A program made the translations under genes and the position numbers. Shown here piece after piece: positions 1-6,362 of a stretch of DNA of 44,492 bases. This DNA is from Phycisphaerales bacterium. GTDB lineage: Bacteria; Planctomycetota; Phycisphaerae; Phycisphaerales; UBA1924. The stretch is taken from contig JADLCM010000061.1 in the NCBI GenBank assembly GCA_020847175.1, positions 1 through 44,492 of the forward strand, in the 5' to 3' direction. How positions within the stretch are numbered: the stretch's first letter is position 1; each line of letters opens with the position of its first letter. Below the pieces are notes generated by a model. The model saw nothing but the letters and a program-made list of their open reading frames with translations, was not told the DNA's origin and searched no databases.

Positions 1-66
1 CACCCGCCGCGCGAAGTCGAGCAGATCGGGCGTGAGTTCGAGTTCGGGGGGTGAGGTGTCGGGCAC
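1..66 (-). CDS. Start of an unrecognised protein, cut by the window edge
   Basis: A GTG codon lies directly after the TAA stop of the upstream minus-strand gene and opens a frame of 22 codons that stays open to the left edge. It begins VPDTSPPELELTPDLLDFARRV. The back-to-back stop and start suggest translational coupling to that gene. Nothing in 22 residues identifies a family. Only the head of the gene is present, so the call rests on position and reading frame alone. Confidence 0.4.
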   Translation of the reverse strand, partial: MPDTSPPELELTPDLLDFARRV

Positions 67-585
67 TTAGACCCCCTCGCCACGCTCAAGCTTCTCGCGG
101 ATGTCGTCGCATAGCGTGAACGAGATCACCGCCGGAGAGTCTGCACGGGGCGGCACGCGGTGCATGACGAAGTAGCCGTCGTCATCGGGCACGTCGCGCC
201 CATACTTGGCCGACTCACGCTCCGCGGCCTCGCGCAGGGGACGAAGGAAGTCGGCGTACCGGCACCCGAGGGCCAAACACATCGCCGAGTAAGGGGAGTA
301 GAGCCCCGCATCCTCGAAGTGGAGCGCGGCGGCTTCCACATCGGCCTGCGACCATGCGTCCGGCTTCGATGGCGTGACCACCCCCTGCCGGACCAGCGCG
401 TCGAGGATCGCGGGGCGGCAGTCATATCCACGAGACCGCAGGTGCTGCGATGCCGCGGCGGTCGTCATCGGGAACATCCCGTCCCTCTCCTCCTGGGCCG
501 CCTCGTGGAACGTGGGGTCCGCACCCTCCCGGGGCTTCACGCGAAGGTCGAAGTGCTCATCGAGGGTCAGTCCGATTCGGGTCAC
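67..585 (-). CDS. Small unrecognised protein, possibly DNA-binding
   Basis: This encodes 172 residues from a GTG start. An AAGGAG Shine-Dalgarno (minus strand, 597-592) sits six bases upstream and fixes that start. I do not recognise the family. The middle (about residues 40-110) is helix-rich, with a stretch like RSRGYDCRPAILDALVRQG that could be a helix-turn-helix; this is inference. There is no signal peptide or membrane segment. It is followed immediately by the partial gene at the left edge and lies beside the restriction-modification genes, so it may belong to the same mobile island. It could equally be a remnant of a prophage or integrative element. Confidence 0.55.
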   Translation of the reverse strand: MTRIGLTLDEHFDLRVKPREGADPTFHEAAQEERDGMFPMTTAAASQHLRSRGYDCRPAILDALVRQGVVTPSKPDAWSQADVEAAALHFEDAGLYSPYSAMCLALGCRYADFLRPLREAAERESAKYGRDVPDDDGYFVMHRVPPRADSPAVISFTLCDDIREKLERGEGV

Positions 586-642
586 GGTGGTCTCCTTGCC
601 GGGGGGCGTCGGGCGACAGGCCCATCCCCCAAACCCTTATTT

Positions 643-671
643 CCGGCGCAGGGGCCGATTCGCAGCGCCGG
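643..671 (-). terminator. Inverted repeat after vsr, possible terminator
   Basis: A perfect 7-bp inverted repeat (CCGGCGC ... GCGCCGG, 15-base loop) lies between the end of the vsr frame and the next minus-strand gene. On the minus strand it is followed by AAATAAG, not a clean T-run. It may be a weak or factor-assisted terminator. Confidence 0.3.
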
Positions 672-718
672 ACAGAGAATTTCTGCGCCCGGCCGGAGTT
701 CGCGATCTGGAATCTCCC

Positions 719-1147
719 CTATGGGGATCGAAGCCGCCGCTTGTCCGCCGCTCGAAGCAGGCGTCGTGGCAAGACCTGCGACCGAAGTTCGCATTCTCAC
801 ACGACAATGACGGAAACCCCGAGTCGGCGCAGTTTGACTGCGACTCGTTTGTCGCGACGTTGGTTCTGCCTCAGACGCTCGGTCCAGAACGCCTTGTTGG
901 TGACCGGTCGACGACGTCCCTTTTCGCACGCCGAATGACCATGCCAGAAACACCCATGAACAAAGATCGCGACGGATGAATCCAGCAAAAGGAAGTCTGG
1001 CCGACCCGGAAGATCCGGCACATTTTGGCGAAATCGGATCCGAGCGGCACGGAGCAAGCCCGCAAACACCTGCTCAGGACCGGTCCTAGACCGACGAACC
1101 GACTGCATGATGCGCCGACGCGTGCTCGGATCGATGCGATCTGCCAT
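719..1147 (-). pseudogene. vsr: Vsr-type very-short-patch repair endonuclease, broken by an in-frame TGA
   Basis: Vsr enzymes nick DNA at T:G mismatches left by deamination of 5-methylcytosine and are often encoded beside C5-methyltransferases, as here. From ATG at 1147 the frame gives MADRIDPSTRRRIMQSVRRS, then LPGRPDF with the catalytic aspartate at residue 51, and IFVHGCFWHGH with the histidine at residue 69; both match the known Vsr numbering. The first open frame is only 116 residues and ends ...VSVIVV at a TGA (799-797). Reading through gives E-C-E-L-R and 20 more residues to TAG at 719. Known Vsr proteins have W-E-C here, so a TGG tryptophan codon has become TGA. The lost cysteine is one of the family's structural zinc ligands, so the truncated product is probably inactive. 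Sequencing error is the alternative. Confidence 0.8.
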
Positions 1148-1181
1148 GCTCGCTCCGTTGCATGCTACCATCATCGAATCC

Positions 1182-2198
1182 ATGAGCGATCCCTCCCTAG
1201 ACCGGTCAGCAATTCTGCTCAACGCGATGCGACAGACCGCTTCGGGCGAAGGGGCGGTGTCATTGGCCGCAACAGACACGATTCAGCGCTGGCTAGACGT
1301 CATGAACGAAGAGTCCCCGGCCGCTGTACTGGCGAGGGCGGCGTTGGCGGCAGCGAAGGCGACGAACGGTGGTAATCGTCGACTCGTGCGGGACGGGCTC
1401 GGATTTTTGGCTCGTCAGGATCGATCTGTGGATGAACGGCTCTTCACGCGACAAGATGCAGGAGTTCGGTGGACTCTCGACTCCGAGGAGTTGGTCGCTG
1501 CTGTACGTCGAGCGAATCTTGCAGTGGAGGCTATGCACGACCTCTCGTTGGCATTCGGCGTCGAGTTCTTTGAACTCCTTGGTTTGAGAAATTTGTCCTC
1601 AACCATGGGGGAGATTTTTGCGCGCGAGATCCATCGCGGACTCTCAGGAAAGGTCGGTCGTAATCCGAACCAAGACGGATATCCAGACCTCATTGCGCTC
1701 ACGCCGCAAGGCGTTCAGTACCTTCGCGAGAGAGAGGATCGCGGTCAGATGTCGGACAAGAGTTTCTGGAGTCCGTTCCCCTTCGGTGGGATTGAGGTAA
1801 AAGCTACCTGCGGCAATACACCGGCAGCGGCCCAAGTCGCGAAGCCGAAGATTGGCGAGTCCCGAATGTCTCTTTTGCAGTCGGCTGAGTGGAAGGCCCA
1901 CCATCGCGAGACGAACAACCTCGTAGGTGTATTCTGGGATTTCGTTGATGGACTCCCCACCTTCTTGGCCATCTTCTTCCGGAATGATCTTTGCGTTGAC
2001 GACTGGGGCCGAATCGTCCAGCCTCGCGAAGGCGGCGGGAGAACAACAAGCGTCTCGCTGATGCAGAGACGTGGCGTGGAAAAGATGGGGCAGGGTTGGT
2101 TGGTGCTTCCCGACAACGCGTCAATGTTGACACAACTTGGCCGGCAACGAGTCTTTGCATTCGGGGATGTAACCCGGTACAGATTCTCTCGGCTTTGA
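1182..2198 (+). CDS. Probable type II restriction endonuclease (PD-(D/E)xK fold)
   Basis: The product is 338 residues and probably cuts DNA at the site protected by the adjacent cytosine methyltransferase. The evidence is a candidate PD-(D/E)xK core, GYPDLIAL with D169, then GGIEVKATCG with E205 and K207, in a protein next to a C5-methyltransferase and vsr. The N-terminal 150 residues are helical and not recognised. I chose ATG 1182 because upstream in-frame starts overlap the divergent vsr start at 1147; no clear Shine-Dalgarno helps. The gene ends with TGA at 2196-2198, directly against the methyltransferase stop on the other strand. Base composition is less GC-saturated than the glycosidase genes further right, which fits acquisition by transfer. 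The specificity cannot be read from the sequence, and I do not assign it to a named family. Confidence 0.7.
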   Translation: MSDPSLDRSAILLNAMRQTASGEGAVSLAATDTIQRWLDVMNEESPAAVLARAALAAAKATNGGNRRLVRDGLGFLARQDRSVDERLFTRQDAGVRWTLDSEELVAAVRRANLAVEAMHDLSLAFGVEFFELLGLRNLSSTMGEIFAREIHRGLSGKVGRNPNQDGYPDLIALTPQGVQYLREREDRGQMSDKSFWSPFPFGGIEVKATCGNTPAAAQVAKPKIGESRMSLLQSAEWKAHHRETNNLVGVFWDFVDGLPTFLAIFFRNDLCVDDWGRIVQPREGGGRTTSVSLMQRRGVEKMGQGWLVLPDNASMLTQLGRQRVFAFGDVTRYRFSRL

Positions 2199-3635
2199 CT
2201 ACTTGCCGTCAAATAGGGCCAACTGGGGCACCAATGTGTCGGGCAAGGATGGCTTGATCGACGATTCAGGGTTGCTGATTGCGGACATCCAATCGCCAAG
2301 TTGATGCAAGAATCGGGGCGGAACGCTCTCGCCAATCACGAGTCGGATGATCGAGTCAGGAGCGACAGAGATACGTCGTTTGCCTCGAACACTGGTGATT
2401 TCTATGGGACCCCACGAGTAGTGATAGTCGGAAATCGTCTGCAGCTTCATGGCTTCTGCGAGTGAGAGCACGCGATTCTGAGTCGGGTGGAGCTTTTGAT
2501 CGCTGCAGGCGTAACTCAGATTTCTGGTAAGTGTCGGCGCCGGAAGATCGGCGGACATTCGCTTGTAGGCACTCGTGAATCCTGACATGATTCTGATCTT
2601 TCCGTCGGGATCCTCCGCGTACGGACGGGGGAGCAGGCTGCCGCACTTTTCGCAGTAGAGAGGTGTCGTCTTGTGCGCCTGATTGATACCTTCGTTATTC
2701 CGGCTTGCGCCATGGTTTCGATTGCTGTCGTGCCCACAACCAGGGCTGACGCACTGGTTGTCAAAAGCCGATGCTCCGGCTGGCGTGTGACGTACCCACT
2801 CGTACTTCTTTGGCTCGAGGACAGGCACGCGATGAAATGGAATAGAAGCGTGCTCTGCGCGTTCGGGCGACTTCGCATCGAGAGGTGGAAAATCAGCAAG
2901 CGCTTCGGAGACCGATGTCCACTTGGCGCGTCCATGTCGAGGAACGCGGCTGTGAGTCGGCGACGGGACTAGAAGCGTGCCTGCGCGAAACCGTGCGGAC
3001 GCCGTCTCATCGCGGGTGAAGACCGAGATCAGTCGCTGACGGCGCTGCGGCACTCCGTAGTCTGCAACCTCGATGACATATGGTGATCCGACATAGTCAT
3101 CGGCTAGTTCCTCTCGAATGATGTCGACGATCAGTCGCAGCTGTCCTTTGCGATCTTCGATCACAGTGTTCTGCATCTCTACAACGTTCTCGAAAACAAC
3201 CCACCGTGGCCGAAGCCTGCAGATGATGTCCAGTCCGGGTAGGATGAGTCGATTGCGTGGATCCAATGACGGACGCTTGCCAGCGCGCGCATTGCGCAGC
3301 AGCGTGCCTTGTCCATTCTTGGACATTCCTTGGCACGGTGCGGTGCAGGAGACCAGCCACAGCTCGTCTCCATCGAGGCGCTCCTCTACATCCCGAACAA
3401 TCTGATCCGCGGCTTCACTTACGTCGCTCGGGTAGTGCGTGGCTTCGGGGAAGTTCAGCGCCGCCAATGCGCTACGGTCGGGATCGATCTCGCACATGGC
3501 CAAGAACTGAATGCCTGCGGCACGAAAGCCCAGATCGCCGATGCCCGAGCCACAGAAGAGGCTAACGCCCCACTTGCGGTCACTCGATCTCTTGGACTCA
3601 TTCAGGGAACGTCTGTGTGGCATGGCGGCTTCCAT
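2199..3635 (-). CDS. DNA (cytosine-5)-methyltransferase of a type II R-M system
   Basis: This 478-residue protein transfers methyl groups from S-adenosylmethionine to cytosine in a specific DNA site and should protect the host from the neighbouring endonuclease. Motifs occur in canonical order: I, SLFCGSGIGDLGF (residues 25-37); IV, TAPCQG with catalytic C101; VI, FENV (148-151); VIII, YGVPQRRQR (193-201); then a variable target-recognition region (about 210-365); and IX/X-like segments ending SVPPRFLHQLGDWM. Inside the recognition region are four cysteines (295, 300, 328, 331) arranged C-x4-C ... C-x2-C like a zinc ribbon, which is unusual for the family. The first methionine is at 3635; M5 (3623) is a possible alternative start. 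The recognition site is unknown. Confidence 0.9.
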   Translation of the reverse strand: MEAAMPHRRSLNESKRSSDRKWGVSLFCGSGIGDLGFRAAGIQFLAMCEIDPDRSALAALNFPEATHYPSDVSEAADQIVRDVEERLDGDELWLVSCTAPCQGMSKNGQGTLLRNARAGKRPSLDPRNRLILPGLDIICRLRPRWVVFENVVEMQNTVIEDRKGQLRLIVDIIREELADDYVGSPYVIEVADYGVPQRRQRLISVFTRDETASARFRAGTLLVPSPTHSRVPRHGRAKWTSVSEALADFPPLDAKSPERAEHASIPFHRVPVLEPKKYEWVRHTPAGASAFDNQCVSPGCGHDSNRNHGASRNNEGINQAHKTTPLYCEKCGSLLPRPYAEDPDGKIRIMSGFTSAYKRMSADLPAPTLTRNLSYACSDQKLHPTQNRVLSLAEAMKLQTISDYHYSWGPIEITSVRGKRRISVAPDSIIRLVIGESVPPRFLHQLGDWMSAISNPESSIKPSLPDTLVPQLALFDGK

Positions 3636-3890
3636 TTCGGCTCGTCAACGCGAGCGGCGGCATTTCGGGGGAGTACCGATCGGGGCAGCCGCATCGCCAC
3701 AGACTGTACGGTCTTTGAGCGGGTGTGGCAAGTCTTCTGGATTCGTCTCGATCGAGTCGAGCGTATGCGGTCCTGGGCTGACCGTGATATGCGCAGGTCA
3801 CTTGCGCTGATCGGCGGCACGACACTGAACCCGAGAGGCGTCCCAAGTAAAGGGAGTCTCGTTCAGACGGGTAAGCAGCGTGGATGAAAT
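3636..3890. other. Intergenic region at the edge of the R-M island
   Basis: About 255 bases lie between the methyltransferase start and the hairpin after the peptidase gene. Short open frames exist on both strands but none resembles a known protein or has a Shine-Dalgarno, and they overlap each other. It should contain the methyltransferase promoter. I see no integrase, direct repeat or tRNA fragment that would mark an insertion site. Confidence 0.4.
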
Positions 3891-3920
3891 GGCCCCTGGG
3901 TGGGGTGCCGCCCAAGGGCC
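3891..3920 (-). terminator. Hairpin terminator after the M14 peptidase gene
   Basis: GGCCCCTGGG and CCCAAGGGCC form a 10-bp stem with one mismatch and a 10-base loop, 22 bases beyond the peptidase stop codon. On the minus strand it is followed by ATTTCAT, a weak T-rich stretch. It is plausibly the terminator of that transcript. Confidence 0.5.
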
Positions 3921-3942
3921 TCGTCAACGCCCCGGTCTGCGG

Positions 3943-6222
3943 TCAGGGCGTCACGAACAGGTCGAGGTACAGGAAAAAGTCGGAGGCGTCGCGGTCGCCG
4001 TCGGCGTCCAGGTCGGCGCCGGGGTCATCGGCGACGAAGAGGTCGAGATAGGCAAAGAAGTCCGTCGCGTCGGTGAAGGTGTCGTGGTTGAGGTCGGCGG
4101 GGTGATAGTGCACGCCGCGGATGGCGAGCGAGACATCGTCCACGCCTGCTTCGACGATGGAACCCGAACCGAGGTCGCGTGCGACAAAGCGCAGACGCAT
4201 CGCGTCGGTCGGGGTCATCAGATCGCTGATGACGACCGCCCGCGCCGTCCAGGCGCCGGTGTTCTCGCTGACATCCTCGATCTGCGTCCACGTCGCGCCG
4301 TCGTCGTTGCTGAGGAGCACCGGCATGGAGTCGGAGTTGGGCGCGGCGCCGGCATCGTTGGAGTACCAGCGGTGGTAGGCAATGGTGGGCCCGCCAGAGT
4401 ACCAGGCGCCGGCGAGAGAGGCATCGAGCCGCGGGCTGGTAAGGGTCGTCGCGCCCCCATCGACATCGAACGACCCCACCTGCGAACCCGCCCGCCCGTC
4501 GGTGACCCAGCAGTTGACGCCGGGCGCGGGGGTGTGATCGTCGCCTGGCTGCGCGGCGGTGGGCTCGGGGTCCATCAGGCCCCATTGGCCGGTGGTCGCC
4601 GTGTCGCCGGGGGCGCCGATGGTCCAACCGGCGTTGATCTCACACGTGTCCAGGGTGATGACGGACTCTTCGAGGTACGCCGCGCTGATCTCGCCCGCCG
4701 AGGGGAACCGCACCGTGTTGCCCGCGGTGGTGCGGGCTTCGACGTGATAGTTGATGGTGCGCCCGGGCGAGAGGGCGGGAAGCGAAGCGCTGAACGAGAT
4801 GTCGGTGAGGGGCGCGAGAGGGACCGTCACGTCATCGGCGCCGAAATCCGTACGGAAGACCAGCGCGGCGGAGCCGGGCTCAAGGGTGGCGCTGGAGCCG
4901 ATGATGCGGACGGTGAAATCTCGCCCCGCGCCATTGATGATCTCCGTGGGTGCTCCGCCTGGCATGCCGAGGTAGAGACCGTCGATGAAGACTTCGAGGA
5001 AGCGCAGGGCGGCGGCGTAGTTCTCCTGGCCGGTGGGGCGGATCTGCTCGGGAGGAAGAATGAACCCGCCGGCCCCGCCGGACGACGGGCGAAGCTCGAT
5101 GGTCCAGCTCTTCCGGCCCACGCTGTAGGCCCAGTCGGTGGCCGTCCCTGCGGCGGCGTACAGGTCGATGGACTGCTGCGGGGTGTAGGAGACGCCGTGG
5201 ACGGCGAAGATGGTGTCGGCGAGCTCGCGGCTGAACAAGTCGAAGAAGGTGCGGTCGGGCTCCGGCGGGGGCACGTCGGCGTACCCCCACGGGTAGAGGA
5301 TGAGCTGGCTGTAGGTGTGCCAGTCGATGTGGGCGACGGACGAGGGGTGGGCGAGGAGGTCGTCGCGGATGACCTGGGTTTCGGGCTCGCTGAAGGGCGC
5401 GGTGCCGCGATAGGTCTCTGAGTTGGTGGAGCCGCTGGAGCCGTCGCCGCCCCAGAAGGCGTCCCAGTTGCGGTTCAGGTCGACGCCGAAGGTACCGTCG
5501 CCGTTGTTGCGCCGGTTCTTGCGCCAGAGCCGGTTGGCGGGCACCTGGGTGTACTCGTACCCGTCGGGGTTGACCACGGGAACAGCCCGCAGAACCACGT
5601 GATCGAGAATCTCGGTCACGCGCGCATCGGTGCCGTAGTTCCGGAGAAGTTCATCGACGATGAAGGCGAGCGTCGATGGGCTGGCCCATTCGCGGGCGTG
5701 CTGGCAGGCGTTGAAGTAGACCATCGGGCGGCCGGATGGATCGCCGGGCCCGGTGATGGTCGCGGCGTACATGGGCCGGCCTTCAAGACTCTGGCCGATG
5801 ACCTCGATGGACGCGAGGGCGGGGAAGTCGGTGACGAGCTGCTGGTAGTAGGCGATGAGGTCGGCGTAGTTGTGGTAGGAGTCGAAGAAGGAGCTGTCTC
5901 GGGCGGCTTTGGCAGCCTGGTTGGCGCGGCGCTCTTCATCAAGGAGCGTCTGCAGGTCGTCAACGAGCACCTCGAAGCGCACGCCGGTGCCGGCCAGTGC
6001 TTCAAGCCCCTCGGGGGAGACATAGACCTCGAAGGGACCGGGGCCGGCGCGTTCGCTCCAGAGCCCGGCGGAGACGGCGGAGGCGGCGAGCACGTCGCGA
6101 GGGGACGCCGGAGAGACCCGCACGACCTTGTACCCCTCGAACTGCGCCCCGGCGATGCCCGTCACCCAGCCTGCGCACGCGAGCAATGCCGAAAGCCGAG
6201 CTCCACGCCCGATGGTTCCCAT
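3943..6222 (-). CDS. Secreted zinc carboxypeptidase (M14) with dockerin-like tail
   Basis: At 759 residues this protein should remove C-terminal amino acids from peptides outside the cytoplasm. A signal peptide (residues 1 to about 26, ending GIAGA) is followed by a propeptide-like region. The M14 catalytic domain spans about 115-415. Zinc ligands are H175 and E178 in QHAREW and H302 in DWHTYSQ; the catalytic glutamate is E376 in SWTIELRP; substrate-binding N250-R251 are in VDLNRNWD. A beta-rich accessory region follows (about 420-700). The last 45 residues hold two repeats, DLNHDTFTDATDFFAYLDLF and DLDADGDRDASDFFLYLDLF, calcium-loop-like modules similar to dockerins and common at the ends of planctomycete extracellular proteins. 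No cohesin partner is in the window. It is transcribed in the same direction as comEC upstream but 140 bases away. Confidence 0.9.
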   Translation of the reverse strand: MGTIGRGARLSALLACAGWVTGIAGAQFEGYKVVRVSPASPRDVLAASAVSAGLWSERAGPGPFEVYVSPEGLEALAGTGVRFEVLVDDLQTLLDEERRANQAAKAARDSSFFDSYHNYADLIAYYQQLVTDFPALASIEVIGQSLEGRPMYAATITGPGDPSGRPMVYFNACQHAREWASPSTLAFIVDELLRNYGTDARVTEILDHVVLRAVPVVNPDGYEYTQVPANRLWRKNRRNNGDGTFGVDLNRNWDAFWGGDGSSGSTNSETYRGTAPFSEPETQVIRDDLLAHPSSVAHIDWHTYSQLILYPWGYADVPPPEPDRTFFDLFSRELADTIFAVHGVSYTPQQSIDLYAAAGTATDWAYSVGRKSWTIELRPSSGGAGGFILPPEQIRPTGQENYAAALRFLEVFIDGLYLGMPGGAPTEIINGAGRDFTVRIIGSSATLEPGSAALVFRTDFGADDVTVPLAPLTDISFSASLPALSPGRTINYHVEARTTAGNTVRFPSAGEISAAYLEESVITLDTCEINAGWTIGAPGDTATTGQWGLMDPEPTAAQPGDDHTPAPGVNCWVTDGRAGSQVGSFDVDGGATTLTSPRLDASLAGAWYSGGPTIAYHRWYSNDAGAAPNSDSMPVLLSNDDGATWTQIEDVSENTGAWTARAVVISDLMTPTDAMRLRFVARDLGSGSIVEAGVDDVSLAIRGVHYHPADLNHDTFTDATDFFAYLDLFVADDPGADLDADGDRDASDFFLYLDLFVTP

Positions 6223-6266
6223 GACTCACCCCCACGTTGCATTGAGGCTCCCCCACGGAACCCCTC

Positions 6267-6292
6267 GGGCCCTGCGGCATCGCCGCGGGCCC
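6267..6292 (-). terminator. Strong GC hairpin between comEC and the peptidase gene
   Basis: GGGCCC-T-GCGGC, an ATC loop, and GCCGC-GGGCCC form an 11-bp stem with one bulged T. It lies downstream of comEC and upstream of the peptidase start on the minus strand. No T-run follows, so it may be a factor-dependent terminator or a leader structure. Confidence 0.4.
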
Positions 6293-6362
6293 CGGCGACT
6301 CTTCGGCTCGGGGACGCTGCCGGTTGCCGCATGGGTGCGTGAATGCCGGGCCGGGGGGAGGT

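Noticed and set aside
797..799. TGA read as tryptophan (alternative genetic code) to explain the vsr stop
   Set aside because: Many other genes in the window end properly at TGA, including the restriction endonuclease and aconitase, so TGA is a stop in this genome.
3602..3820. Small minus-strand frame overlapping the methyltransferase start, considered as an R-M controller protein
   Set aside because: It lacks a helix-turn-helix pattern and a Shine-Dalgarno and overlaps the methyltransferase N-terminus.
3970..5421. Long plus-strand open frame opposite the M14 peptidase
   Set aside because: It is a Gly/Val-rich shadow of the peptidase gene, with no recognisable motif; the minus-strand frame has complete zinc-site motifs and a signal peptide.
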